Below are positions 1 through 8,514 of a stretch of DNA of 64,000 bases, one piece after another; within the stretch, counting starts at the first letter, position 1; each line of letters starts with the position of its first letter. The notes beneath the pieces are model-generated. The model did no database searches, was not told where the DNA came from, and worked only from the letters and a program-made list of their open reading frames with translations. Source of the stretch: Bordetella parapertussis (lineage in GTDB: Bacteria; Pseudomonadota; Gammaproteobacteria; Burkholderiales; Burkholderiaceae_B); contig CAMDNZ010000002.1 in assembly GCA_945903445.1 (NCBI GenBank), positions 47,766 through 111,765 of the forward strand, written 5' to 3'. Both the position numbers and the translations under genes were made by a program.

Positions 1-503
1 GCCACCCAGGCGAAGCGTGTTTCGCCGATGACCTGAGACGCAATGGCACCGGAGGTGGATGCGTCGGCGACGATGGCGCAGTCCAGCTCGCCATCGGCCA
101 GTTTACGTTGCAAGGCATCACCCAGACCGATCTCGGGCGTGATGTGCAAGCCATGCAGCGATGCGTGCGCGCGTGCCATGAAGGGCGCGATCCAGGTCAG
201 CGAAGTGAGCTCGCCCATGCCCATGCGACATCGTCCCACGGCGCTGCGTCCCTGCACGGCACGCGCGAGAAAGTCGTCGGTGCGTCGCAAGATTTCGCCC
301 GCCTCTTCCAGCAAATGCTCGCCTAGCACCGATAGCGTGGCGCTGCGGCCTTCCCGGTTGAACAGCGGCGCACCCACGACCGTTTCCAACTCGGCGATAC
401 GCTTCGATAAGGACGAGACCGAGATGTTGAGTCGGCTGGCTGCAAGTCCGAAGTTGCGGCACGACGCCGCCCAATAAAAAGCTTCCAGTTGCTTGAGCGT
501 CAT
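1..503 (-). CDS. LysR-family transcriptional regulator, C-terminus cut off by the window edge
   Basis: The minus-strand frame opens at ATG 503-501 and runs off the left edge, so about 167 N-terminal residues are visible. The start MTLKQLEAFYWAASCRNFGL and the following ASRLNISVSSLSKRIAELE form the LysR winged helix-turn-helix. The next part (TSLTWIAPFMARAH, DGELDCAIVAD) matches the first lobe of the periplasmic-binding-like effector domain. It is divergent from the alpha-hydroxyacid oxidase gene at 606, which LysR proteins commonly regulate, so that gene is its probable target. The effector is unknown. Family assignment is secure; the C-terminal effector domain cannot be checked here. Confidence 0.9.
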   Translation of the reverse strand, partial: MTLKQLEAFYWAASCRNFGLAASRLNISVSSLSKRIAELETVVGAPLFNREGRSATLSVLGEHLLEEAGEILRRTDDFLARAVQGRSAVGRCRMGMGELTSLTWIAPFMARAHASLHGLHITPEIGLGDALQRKLADGELDCAIVADASTSGAIASQVIGETRFAWV

Positions 504-605
504 TGTTCGATTTATTCGAATAGTCTGGTTCTAATAATATCGCTTTAATCGAAGCGAGTGCCGTCCTATAGTGGGACGACATGATCGATATATAAGAGAC
601 ACGAT
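504..605. promoter_or_regulatory. Divergent LysR / hydroxyacid-oxidase promoter region
   Basis: This 102-bp AT-rich gap separates two divergent genes. It contains the palindrome ATTCGAAT (514-521), preceded by a related TTCGA at 506-510, which is the kind of T-N11-A style half-site array bound by LysR proteins. A second small inverted repeat (GTCC...GGAC) lies near 567-580. The operator role is inferred from position and symmetry only. Confidence 0.35.
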
Positions 606-1895
606 ATGGCCGCTCAACCTAGTGATTCCGAGGTGCTGGTACATGCGCCACACGCAGCTCCCGCCGCTGTTACGGCGTCCGGCGTCGCCCTTGAACCTGC
701 GGCTCAGGCCGTGGCACGGCCGGTGCCGCGGCGCCTGCGCCACATTTTGTCTTTGCATGACTTCGAGGCTGCCGGGCAAGCGCACCTGCCGCGCCCGGTG
801 TTCGGCTACGTTGCGGGGTCGGTCGAGGACAGACAATCCGAAGGCGACAATCGGCAGGCTTTCGCCGAGTATGCTTTTCGCCCTCGGGTGCTGCGCGATG
901 TCTCTGCACGTCGAACCGAGGTCGAGATTTTCGGTCATCGCTATAGCGGCCCAGTCGGCGTGGCCCCTATGGGTTTGTCGGCCTTGAGTGCCTATCGGGG
1001 CGATATCGTCATGGCGCGCGCGGCGCAGGATGCGAACGTTCCGTGCATCATGAGCGGCTCGTCGCTGATTCGCCTGGAAGAGGTGATGGCCGAAGCCCCA
1101 CACACCTGGTTTCAGGCCTACCTGCCCGGCAACCCCGCACAGATCGACCCCTTGATCGGTCGAGTCGAGGCTGCTGGCGTGCAAACGCTGGTCGTCACGG
1201 TCGACGTGCCTATTGCCGCCAATCGCGAGAACAACGTTCGAACGGGATTCTCGACGCCCATGCGGCCCAGCGTCGGTCTTGCGTGGCAGGGCATGACCCA
1301 TCCACGCTGGTTGTTCGGTACTTTCCTGCGCACCATCTTTCAGCACGGCATGCCGCACTTCGAGAACAACTACGCGACTCGCGGTGCGCCCATCCTGTCG
1401 AGCAGCGTGGTGCGCGATTACTCCGATCGGGGGCATTTGAATTGGGAGCATGTGGCCGCCATTCGTCGCCGCTGGCCCGGGCAAATGGTCATCAAGGGTA
1501 TTTTGCATCCCGACGATGCTCGCTTGGCGCGCCAACACGGCATGGATGGTGTCATCGTGTCCAATCATGGCGGGCGGCAACTCGATGGGGCGACCTCGCC
1601 CCTGCGTGTATTGCCCGATATCGCCGAGGCAGCGGGTAGCATGGTGGTCATGCTCGATAGCGGGGTGCGGCGCGGCACCGATGCACTGAAAGCGTGTGCG
1701 TTGGGTGCGAAATGCGTGTTCGTGGGCCGACCCTTGAATTACGCCGCAGCCATTGCGGGTTATGACGGTGTGCGTCATGGCCTGGCACTGATGCAAGCCG
1801 AGGTCATGCGCGATCTGGGCATGATGGGTTTGTGCGCCCTGGGCGAGCTTTCGCCGGAGAGCTTGCTGGCGCTGGCACCGCAGGGGCCTAAGTAG
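606..1895 (+). CDS. FMN-dependent alpha-hydroxy-acid oxidase/dehydrogenase (L-lactate dehydrogenase LldD / mandelate dehydrogenase family)
   Basis: This 429-residue protein matches the FMN_dh TIM-barrel family, which oxidises 2-hydroxyacids such as L-lactate, glycolate or mandelate to 2-oxoacids. Visible signatures are the flavin-binding GVAPMGLSAL (118-127), the active-site lysine in MVIKGIL (K297), the catalytic histidine in SNHGGRQLD (H321), and the phosphate-binding DSGVRRGTDA followed by FVGRP. The first 45 residues (Ala/Pro-rich) precede the usual family start, so translation could begin later, but no better ribosome site is obvious. Substrate cannot be read from sequence. A divergent LysR gene at 503 is the likely regulator. 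Confidence 0.88.
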   Translation: MAAQPSDSEVLVHAPHAAPAAVTASGVALEPAAQAVARPVPRRLRHILSLHDFEAAGQAHLPRPVFGYVAGSVEDRQSEGDNRQAFAEYAFRPRVLRDVSARRTEVEIFGHRYSGPVGVAPMGLSALSAYRGDIVMARAAQDANVPCIMSGSSLIRLEEVMAEAPHTWFQAYLPGNPAQIDPLIGRVEAAGVQTLVVTVDVPIAANRENNVRTGFSTPMRPSVGLAWQGMTHPRWLFGTFLRTIFQHGMPHFENNYATRGAPILSSSVVRDYSDRGHLNWEHVAAIRRRWPGQMVIKGILHPDDARLARQHGMDGVIVSNHGGRQLDGATSPLRVLPDIAEAAGSMVVMLDSGVRRGTDALKACALGAKCVFVGRPLNYAAAIAGYDGVRHGLALMQAEVMRDLGMMGLCALGELSPESLLALAPQGPK

Positions 1896-2031
1896 TGTCG
1901 CAGGTGGCGGGCGGGCGGGCGGTCGTCGGCAGGCCGTGCGCAGACCGAAGCACCAGAAAAAGATTGGGGAACGGACGCGCTGGCGAGACGCCAATAGCCA
2001 TGCCGGGCATGCGACTATTTCGGAATAGAAA

Positions 2032-2046
2032 CGAGAATCTTTATCA
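2032..2046. promoter_or_regulatory. Putative Fur box upstream of the decayed esterase copy
   Basis: The 15-mer CGAGAATCTTTATCA matches the 7-1-7 Fur consensus TGATAATnATTATCA at 11 of 14 scored positions. It lies about 35-50 bp before the reading frame of the degenerate esterase. Iron control of siderophore esterases by Fur is established; that this site is functional is inference. Confidence 0.4.
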
Positions 2047-2079
2047 TAATACCGCGGCCCGTGTTTCGTTTGCCTGCAC

Positions 2080-2708
2080 TTGTGCAGCTGCGTTTGTCTA
2101 CAGATTCATCGCTACGTCTGCCCACGCGTGTTTCGGCTCGCCTGGCAACCCTCGGCATGGTGCTGGCGCAGTGTTGGCGTATGGTTCTCGCCATCGGCGC
2201 TGGCTGCCGATGCCGCACCGCCCGAGCGCGTCAGCCGGAGCCACGACCGTCCGCTTGCTCAACCCGAAGGCACTCAGCGCTTCCTGTTGTCCACGCCCTT
2301 GCGCGATACCGCATATCTGGTGCAAGTGTTCGTGCCCTCAGGTCCCGCGCCCAAAGACGGTTGGCCAGTGCTGTATGCGATGGATGGCAAAGCCATTTTC
2401 GACGTGTTGGCCACGCAAGCGGACGCGGCCCCCCCAAAATCTGAACACAGTCGTCGTCGGCGTCAGTTATGACTCGCCGGGGCGTATGGATTTTGGCGCA
2501 TTATTTCGCCGCCAGTCCGTCGCTGTGGTGGAACCGGCAAGCCTTGATGAGCGAGCTGCCGGGTGTATCCGTGCCTGCCGACCGACGTGGCAGCCTGACC
2601 ATCATGGTCGGTGAGGGCGAGGGCGGAGCCGAGGTCGCCGGCTCGACGGCGGACACGTTCCGTCGCGAAGTGGCGCGCCGCCCCGCCCCGGTGCTTGAGT
2701 ATCCCTAA
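2080..2708 (+). pseudogene. Decayed paralogue of the adjacent Fes/IroE-like alpha/beta-hydrolase esterase
   Basis: Two fragments resemble the intact esterase at 2932-3870. The first frame carries a signal-peptide end (SALAADAAPP) and TPLRDTAYLVQVFVPSGPAP, then GWPVLYAMDGKAIFDVLA. The reading frame is lost at a run of seven C (2429-2435); the next frame continues with NTVVVGVSYDSPG. The middle of the protein, including the GHSYAG nucleophile elbow, is missing, and sequence resumes in another frame at FAASPSLWWNRQAL (2504-2545). The C-terminal catalytic histidine is absent. It therefore cannot encode an active hydrolase. A Fur-like box precedes it, so the ancestral gene may have been iron-regulated. 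Confidence 0.8.
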
Positions 2709-2931
2709 AGATCATGTCCGGGCTGGGACACGGCCCGACGATGCCAGCGTCCTGGGTTCGTACGCTTGATCGGTTCAGGCCAGGCGGAAAAGTTTGAAAT
2801 AGAACGCGCTGGTTGTCATCGCCATAATCGCGGACTGCCTGTAAAACCACGCGACTTGAACGTTTATGTCCCAGTGAACGCACATAGCATGTGACCTTTG
2901 CTCTCCAGCGCTTTCGAGACGTATTGTCACG

Positions 2932-3870
2932 GTGTTCGACTACCGCCGCTTCTTCGCTGTTCCCTTGTGTGTATTCGCGTTAACAGCGCCGGCTCTCAGC
3001 GAGTCTCTGGCTGCGATCGACACTACGCATTGCGTGCAAACGTCAATCCGAATACGTCCGTCCAACGACAGGCCCATTGTCGAACCTGCGGGTCTCATCC
3101 GGTTCACCGTCGCTTCGCCCATACGCGAGACGGCTTACCTTGTTCAAGCCTGGGTTCCGACAGGTCCGGCGCCCGTCTCCGGTTGGCCGATTCTCTACGT
3201 GCTGGACGGTAAGGCGGTGTTCGACTTGCTCGCTCGCGAGTTCGCGCTCGACGACCTGAGAACCGTCATTGTCGGTGTCAGTCACGATTCCGCAGGCGTG
3301 CTGGACGCACCCGCAAGAGCCTACGATTTCACGCCGCCCTCGCCGGGAGCCGATCGGCCGGTGGGTTTGCCGCGCGATCCAGAGGGGGTTAATCCCCATC
3401 CTGGCGGTGGCGCGGAGGCGTTTCTCGATGTTCTTCTGAATCGGATCGAGCCGGCACTCGTCGAACGACTCGCGCAGCAGCCCGTCGCCATCGATGCTGC
3501 GCAGCGGAGCATTTACGGACATTCCTACGCTGGACTGTTCGTGTTGTATGCCTATCTGAAGCGTCCACAGGATTTCATTCATAGTTTTGCCGCCAGTCCG
3601 TCGCTGTGGTGGAACCGGCAAGCGCTCATGGCCGAGTTGCCTGGCTTGGAAAGGCTGGCCGGGGTGGGTGGAACCTTAAGCCTCACGATCGGTGACATCG
3701 AAGCAGGCTGCGCGCCCTATCAGTCGGCGGCTGCCGATTTTTATCGGGCCATGTCCAGGTACATTGGTCGACGCGCTTCTTTCGAGGCATTCGCAGGTCA
3801 GGACCACGGTGCGATGCTGTCGGTATCCCTGGCGCGAGCGCTGACGCAATGGGCGGTGCTACCGCATTGA
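2932..3870 (+). CDS. Secreted alpha/beta-hydrolase, Fes/IroE-type esterase (PF00756 family)
   Basis: This 312-residue protein starts at GTG 2932 with a hydrophobic signal-like segment (RFFAVPLCVFALTAPALS), so it is probably periplasmic. The body matches the esterase family that includes Fes and IroE, which hydrolyse ferric-siderophore esters: RETAYLVQAWVPTGPAP, GWPILYVLDGKAVFDLL, the nucleophile elbow GHSYAG (S198), FAASPSLWWNR (219-228), and catalytic histidine in GQDHGA (H292). No siderophore synthesis or TonB receptor genes are nearby, so the substrate is uncertain. An upstream degenerate paralogue shares a 35-nt identical stretch (2508-2542 and 3589-3623). The GTG start has only a weak ribosome site; the start is the least certain point. 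Confidence 0.75.
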   Translation: MFDYRRFFAVPLCVFALTAPALSESLAAIDTTHCVQTSIRIRPSNDRPIVEPAGLIRFTVASPIRETAYLVQAWVPTGPAPVSGWPILYVLDGKAVFDLLAREFALDDLRTVIVGVSHDSAGVLDAPARAYDFTPPSPGADRPVGLPRDPEGVNPHPGGGAEAFLDVLLNRIEPALVERLAQQPVAIDAAQRSIYGHSYAGLFVLYAYLKRPQDFIHSFAASPSLWWNRQALMAELPGLERLAGVGGTLSLTIGDIEAGCAPYQSAAADFYRAMSRYIGRRASFEAFAGQDHGAMLSVSLARALTQWAVLPH

Positions 3871-3884
3871 CAGGTCGGGGCACT

Positions 3885-3956
3885 TTGCACAATGAGGTAG
3901 AGGCAAGTTGCACAATGTCACTGCGGGCAGAGGGACGAGCAGGTGACACTTTGTCA
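3885..3956. promoter_or_regulatory. Tandem 10-bp repeats and palindrome upstream of the betaine-type binding protein
   Basis: The decamer TTGCACAATG occurs twice in direct orientation (3885-3894 and 3908-3917), 23 bp apart, about two helical turns. It is followed by the palindrome TGACA-CTT-TGTCA at 3944-3956. All lie between the esterase stop (3870) and the start at 3999. Same-face repeats and a palindrome this close to a start suggest operator sites. The cognate regulator is unknown. Confidence 0.4.
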
Positions 3957-3998
3957 TCCATTGGCCATTGCCATCACTCTTGCCTGAAGGACGTTCGT

Positions 3999-5009
3999 AT
4001 GCGCTTACCCCTTTCCTGTCTACGTGCCGCGGGTTCGGTTTTTTTACTGGCCGGCGTGTTGGCTGCGGGTCAGGCCCAAGCCGCCGAACCGGTGTGCGAA
4101 GTGGATCGCCCCGTGCGATTCAGTGGCTTGAACTGGGAATCCAACCTGTTGATGGTCAATATCGAGCGATTCATCCTGGAGAAAGGCTACGGCTGCAAGA
4201 CTCAAATCGAATCGGGCGAGACCCTCGCGATGCTGGCAGCCTTGCAGCGTGGCGACGTCGATGTGACCTCGGAAGTCTGGCCCGGTCAGATCGAAGAGGC
4301 ATGGGACAAGGCGCTGAAAAGCGGCAAGGTAGAGGGGGTAGGCCACGTATTCGACGCGGGCGAGGGCTGGTATGTGCCGCGCTATACCGCCGAGCGTCAT
4401 CCTCAGCTCAAACGTGCCGCCGATCTGGCCGGTATGCGCGAAGTATTCCGCGATCCCGAAGACCCCTCGAAAGGCCGCATCTACGGCTGCCCTGCCGGTT
4501 GGGCCTGCGGCACCCTGAACGACAACCTGCTGCGTGCCTTGAAGCTGGAGGGCGAATACAACATGTTCGGCCCGGGCGCCGGTGCCGCCCAGAAAGCGGC
4601 CATTCAATCGGCCTATTCGCGTAAACGCGACATCGTGTTCTATTACTGGACCCCGACTGCGTTGGTCGGTGGTCTGGATCTGGTCAAGCTGGAACTGCCG
4701 CCCTTCGATCAGGTGGCCTACACCTGCATCACTTCGCCCAACTGCAAAGATCCTAAGCCTACCGAATTCAAGACCATGCCAGTGGTCACCGGCCTGAACC
4801 GCGACTTTTCGGCGGCCGCGCCCAAGCTGCGCGCGTTTTTCGAGAAAGTCCAAATGCCTGTCAAAGTGATCGACGGCACGCTGGGCTGGCTCGAGGTCGA
4901 GAAAAAAGAGGTAGAAGAAGCCGTGCCGTACTTCTTCAAGCAGCATCCCGAGGTCTGGCGCGCCTGGGTGCCCGAGGACGTCGCCAATCGCGTGCAGGCT
5001 GCACTCTAA
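3999..5009 (+). CDS. Glycine betaine/choline-type ABC transporter substrate-binding protein (OpuAC/ProX family), orphan
   Basis: This 336-residue periplasmic protein begins at ATG 3999 after GAAGG (3986-3990). Upstream in-frame starts exist but lack the signal peptide, which is clear here: SVFLLAGVLAAGQAQA before AEPVC. The mature part fits the OpuAC-like family that binds quaternary ammonium compounds: FSGLNWESNLLMVNIERFIL, GDVDVTSEVWPGQIEEAW, YYWTPTALVG. Conserved Trp/Tyr residues of the type that form an aromatic cage are present. No permease or ATPase gene adjoins it, so it must serve a transporter encoded elsewhere or a secondary system. It overlaps the convergent gluconokinase gene by 4 nt. 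Confidence 0.85.
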   Translation: MRLPLSCLRAAGSVFLLAGVLAAGQAQAAEPVCEVDRPVRFSGLNWESNLLMVNIERFILEKGYGCKTQIESGETLAMLAALQRGDVDVTSEVWPGQIEEAWDKALKSGKVEGVGHVFDAGEGWYVPRYTAERHPQLKRAADLAGMREVFRDPEDPSKGRIYGCPAGWACGTLNDNLLRALKLEGEYNMFGPGAGAAQKAAIQSAYSRKRDIVFYYWTPTALVGGLDLVKLELPPFDQVAYTCITSPNCKDPKPTEFKTMPVVTGLNRDFSAAAPKLRAFFEKVQMPVKVIDGTLGWLEVEKKEVEEAVPYFFKQHPEVWRAWVPEDVANRVQAAL

Positions 5010-5542
5010 GGCGCTGCGCTCAGCCACTGTTCGACCGAACGCAATTGGGATTGCGTACCCGCCATGCCATCGACCGTCAGCACGCCGGATTCGCCTTCGG
5101 GCGATTCCAGCGTCTCGAATTGGCTATGCACCAGACTGGCCGGAAACCGGTGTGTGGGTCGTTGATCTACGCGTCTATAGGACTGCGCTTCGGTCAGCAC
5201 CATATAGACGAACAGGACGCCGTCGGGGCCGACACGCTGCGAGTCGTGTCGCGCCGCTCGCAAGACGTCGCGATAAGCACGCTTGAGCGCCGAGCAAGCC
5301 AGCACCGTGCTCGTGGGCGCATCGTTCAGTTTGCTAGCCAGCGTATGCAACCAGGCGTGGCGGTCCTGGTCGTTCAGGGCCAGACCGGCGCGCATCTTGC
5401 CCTGGCTCAGTGACGAGTGAAACTCGTCGCCCTCGATCATCACCCATCCGAAGTGTTCGGCAATGGCGTGTGCAAGCGTCGATTTGCCACAGCCCGCTAC
5501 CCCCATCACCACCACACGCGTCACCTTCGCATTCTGTTCCAT
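5006..5542 (-). CDS. gntK: Gluconokinase (D-gluconate kinase)
   Basis: This 178-residue kinase phosphorylates D-gluconate to 6-phosphogluconate for the Entner-Doudoroff or pentose phosphate routes. It has the P-loop GVAGCGKST, then EGDEFH and GKMRAGLALNDQDRHAWL, the diagnostic gluconokinase blocks, and LACSALKRAYRDVLR. The start at ATG 5542 is chosen because GGAGCGACG precedes it and the P-loop then sits about 10 residues in; a longer upstream frame to 5590 adds nothing conserved. It diverges from pyruvate kinase (5617), so the two share a 74-bp promoter region. No gluconate permease is adjacent. Confidence 0.9.
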   Translation of the reverse strand: MEQNAKVTRVVVMGVAGCGKSTLAHAIAEHFGWVMIEGDEFHSSLSQGKMRAGLALNDQDRHAWLHTLASKLNDAPTSTVLACSALKRAYRDVLRAARHDSQRVGPDGVLFVYMVLTEAQSYRRVDQRPTHRFPASLVHSQFETLESPEGESGVLTVDGMAGTQSQLRSVEQWLSAAP

Positions 5543-5616
5543 CGTCGCTCCTATGATAGGGTGCGGGTTCGCACTTCTCATGCCGCCCAAGCGCTGTACC
5601 TGTTCAAGGAGTCTGT

Positions 5617-7035
5617 ATGCGCCGTACCCGTAAAGCCAAAGTAGTCGCCACGCTCGGTCCTGCCAGCTCCGATATTGGAATGATCGAACAGTTGTTCGAT
5701 GCCGGGGCCGACGTCTTTCGGCTGAACTTCAGTCACGGGCTGTACGAAGATCATGCGGCACGGGTGCAGGCCATTCGCAGCATCGAGGAAAAGCGGGGTC
5801 GGCCTATTGGCATTCTGCTCGATCTGCAAGGCCCGAAGCTGCGTATCGGCACCTTCGCCCAAGGGCCGATCGCGCTCAAGGTCGGCGCGGCGTTCCGGCT
5901 CGATCTGGACCACGCGACCCCCGGAACGCTGGCGCGCGTGTCCTTGCCGCATCCGGAAATTTTCGCGGCGCTGCACACCGGCGCCGAATTGCTGCTCGAT
6001 GACGGTCGGATCCGATTGAAGGTGTTGGCTTGCGGGGCAGACTTCGCCGATACGACCGTGGTCACGGGCGGGCCTCTATCGGATCGTAAGGGCGTGAACG
6101 TGCCCGGCGTGGTCGTTCCCCTGTCGGCGCTGACCGAAAAGGATCATCGCGATCTGGCGTTCGGCTTGACGCTGGACGTCGACTGGGTGGCGCTGTCTTT
6201 CGTCCAGCGCGCTCAGGATATTCATGAAATCAAGGCAATCGTCGGTGACCGGGCAGGCATCGTGGCCAAGTTGGAAAAACCCGCCGCCATTCAGTGTTTG
6301 AGCGAAATCGTCGAGGCGACGGACGCCGTGATGGTGGCGCGTGGCGACCTAGGGGTCGAGTTGCCGGCCGAGCAGGTGCCTGCCATTCAAAAACGCATCG
6401 TGCGGGAGTGCCGTCGTACCGGCAAGCCCGTCATCGTCGCCACACAGATGCTGGAGTCTATGGTGCAGGCACCCGTGCCCACTCGGGCCGAAGCCTCGGA
6501 CGTGGCAACGGCCATCTACGACGGTGCCGATGCAGTCATGTTGTCGGCAGAATCAGCAGCGGGCAGCTTTCCGCGCGAAGCGGTCGCGATGATGGATCGC
6601 ATCATTCATCAAACCGAAGCGGACGATTTCTATACCCAGTCGATGATGGCCTCGCACACCACGCCACGTCCCGAAGCTGCCGATGCGATCGGTTATGCGG
6701 TCGGTGGCATTGCCAGCTTGATGGGGCTGCGTGCCACCGTGGCCTACACCAGTTCGGGCTATTCGGCCCTGCGCCTGGCGCGCGAGCGGCCCGAGGCGGC
6801 TATCATCGGCATCACACCCAGATTAGGCACCTCGCGACGCCTGGCGCTGGTATGGGGTGTGCATCCGGTGCTCACCCATGAGGTCCATAGCGTGACCGAA
6901 ATGAGCGATCTGGCCACCGAGTTGGTCGCGCAAGAAGGCTACGGCGTGAGTGGCGACACCATCGTCATCTCTGCCGGGCTGCCGTTCGCCGAATCGGGAA
7001 CCACCAATTTGTTGCGTATCGCACAACTTCCCTGA
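5617..7035 (+). CDS. pyk: Pyruvate kinase
   Basis: This 472-residue cytoplasmic enzyme converts PEP and ADP to pyruvate and ATP. AAGGAG lies 6 nt before ATG 5617. Signatures: RRTRKAKVVATLGPAS at the N-terminus, FRLNFSHG, the ESKGD-equivalent blocks, the active-site lysine in VAKLEKPAA, MVARGDLGVELP and VATQMLESM, with the C-terminal allosteric domain to residue 472. Length is normal for bacterial PykA/PykF. Divergent from gluconate kinase, which fits joint control of lower sugar-acid metabolism; no regulator is visible. Confidence 0.95.
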   Translation: MRRTRKAKVVATLGPASSDIGMIEQLFDAGADVFRLNFSHGLYEDHAARVQAIRSIEEKRGRPIGILLDLQGPKLRIGTFAQGPIALKVGAAFRLDLDHATPGTLARVSLPHPEIFAALHTGAELLLDDGRIRLKVLACGADFADTTVVTGGPLSDRKGVNVPGVVVPLSALTEKDHRDLAFGLTLDVDWVALSFVQRAQDIHEIKAIVGDRAGIVAKLEKPAAIQCLSEIVEATDAVMVARGDLGVELPAEQVPAIQKRIVRECRRTGKPVIVATQMLESMVQAPVPTRAEASDVATAIYDGADAVMLSAESAAGSFPREAVAMMDRIIHQTEADDFYTQSMMASHTTPRPEAADAIGYAVGGIASLMGLRATVAYTSSGYSALRLARERPEAAIIGITPRLGTSRRLALVWGVHPVLTHEVHSVTEMSDLATELVAQEGYGVSGDTIVISAGLPFAESGTTNLLRIAQLP

Positions 7036-7094
7036 TCGGTTGGGCGAATGACTTGCTCTATGATGATGCCGACCCCTCACTTTATGGAGCGATC

Positions 7095-7439
7095 ATGAAC
7101 TGGAAACTTTTAAGCGCAGCGACGGCCTTGGCTTTGGCGGGATGCGCCTCATCGGGCGGGGGGGCGTCTGGCTCGACAGGGTCTGCCGGGGCGGCCAGCG
7201 AGGGGCTGGCATCGGCGGGCAGCGTAGCGGCCGGTGCGCAATGCGATGCGCAATCGGGCCAGTCGGCCATTGGGCAGGTGCTGACGCAGTCGCTACTGGA
7301 CAGACTGCGCACGCAATCTGGCTCGGCTTCGGCGCGCACACTTAAGCCCAGCCAGATGATCACGATGGAATACGACGCGACCCGCTTGAACGTGCTGGTG
7401 GATGAAAAAAATCAGATCACTGCGGTGCGCTGCGGTTGA
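7095..7439 (+). CDS. Small lipoprotein with peptidase-inhibitor I78 domain
   Basis: This 114-residue protein starts at ATG 7095 after TGGAGCG. A lipoprotein signal peptide ends in LALAGC (cysteine about residue 17), followed by a low-complexity Gly/Ser/Ala linker. The C-terminal 60 residues match the I78 family (Aspergillus elastase inhibitor AFLEI type): QCDAQSGQSAIGQ, a central LRTQSG, and the terminal block ITMEYDATRLNVLVDEKNQI with a final VRCG. I78 proteins inhibit serine proteases of the elastase type, so this one may protect the envelope from proteolysis. It follows pyk by 59 nt on the same strand but is functionally unrelated. Confidence 0.75.
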   Translation: MNWKLLSAATALALAGCASSGGGASGSTGSAGAASEGLASAGSVAAGAQCDAQSGQSAIGQVLTQSLLDRLRTQSGSASARTLKPSQMITMEYDATRLNVLVDEKNQITAVRCG

Positions 7440-7457
7440 TCCGAGCGTCTATCGCTC

Positions 7458-8363
7458 TTAACGTACCGCGTGTTCGGTCTGAATCCGGTCGTAGCGGGCG
7501 ATCAACTGACGCGCTTGAGCGACTACGGGCGCGTCGACCATCCTGCCCTCAAATGTGCACGTGGCGCGGCCTTCGGCCATGCTGGCGTCGAACGCTTGCA
7601 GCAGACGACGGGCACGATCGGCTTTGTCTTCAGTCGGGCTATAGGCGGCGTTGGCGATATCGACTTGCGCTGGATGGATGCAGAACGCGCCTTCGAAGCC
7701 CAGGCGCGCACCGCGCTCCACCGTTTGCCGGAACGCCTCGCGGTCGGCAAAGTCGGCCACCGATCCGACGAATCCCAGCGGCACGATGCCGGCACGTCGG
7801 CATGCCGCCACTGTCAGCACATTCGGCACGTACAGCGTGTCGGCATCCACCGCCATGCGCAAGTCGTGGGCGAGATCTTCGGCACCGACGATCAGCGCGC
7901 ATAGACGGGGATCCGCTCGGGCGATGTCGTTCACGTTTTCCAAGCCCTGAGCATCCTCGATCATGCCGATCAGGCGGGTGTGGCCCACCGGCAGCCCCGC
8001 ATGCGTCTCGACCTCGGTCAATATTTCGCTCACCGCCCGCACGAATCCGGCATCGGGCACTTTGGGCAGCGTCAGCGCGCTGACACTGTGCCGCACGCAG
8101 GCTTCGATATCGCGCACCAACAGGCGCCATGGGCGATTTACCCTGATCACCACATCGAACCCAGCCGCCTGATATCGGTCGGCCAATCCGCCCACTGCTT
8201 GTCGTGCCTGCTGCTTCAAATCGGGTGGTACGCTGTCTTCCAGGTCGATCTGCAGGGCGTCCGCTTTCTGCTTGAACGCGCTTTCGGTGAAGCGTTCGCT
8301 GGTGGCGGGGACGAACAACAGCGAACGCCGTGCGATGGGATGGCGGGTCGGGGCGAGGGTCAT
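7458..8363 (-). CDS. HpcH/HpaI aldolase / citrate lyase beta-subunit-like protein (CitE family)
   Basis: This 301-residue protein matches the CitE-like branch of the PEP-mutase/HpcH superfamily, which acts on CoA thioesters such as malyl-CoA or citramalyl-CoA. Signatures are RRSLLFVPATSERFTESAF at the N-terminus, QIDLEDSVPP (metal and CoA region), RVNRPWRLLV, LTLPKV, IGMIEDAQGLENV and VGAEDLAHDL, ending with EGAFCIHPAQVDIANAAYSP. No citrate lyase alpha or gamma subunit is nearby, so it is a stand-alone CitE-like enzyme (malyl- or citramalyl-CoA lyase/thioesterase type) rather than true citrate lyase. It converges on the I78 gene with an 18-bp gap. Confidence 0.85.
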   Translation of the reverse strand: MTLAPTRHPIARRSLLFVPATSERFTESAFKQKADALQIDLEDSVPPDLKQQARQAVGGLADRYQAAGFDVVIRVNRPWRLLVRDIEACVRHSVSALTLPKVPDAGFVRAVSEILTEVETHAGLPVGHTRLIGMIEDAQGLENVNDIARADPRLCALIVGAEDLAHDLRMAVDADTLYVPNVLTVAACRRAGIVPLGFVGSVADFADREAFRQTVERGARLGFEGAFCIHPAQVDIANAAYSPTEDKADRARRLLQAFDASMAEGRATCTFEGRMVDAPVVAQARQLIARYDRIQTEHAVR

Positions 8364-8514
8364 GCTTTGTCTCTCTCGTTATGGCATGCAGCAAAGTTTA
8401 TATCGCCACCCGGTGGAGGGGGCTTCACTTTTGCTATGCTGCGCCATCGGCAAAGCCGGGGTTGCGCAGTTGTCGCGCAAACCGATCTGCCGATTTATTT
8501 TTTGCCTGGAAGCC

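Noticed and set aside
531..1994. A 487-codon minus-strand frame over the hydroxyacid oxidase
   Set aside because: Antisense to a gene with H321 and flavin motifs; would also bury the divergent promoter.
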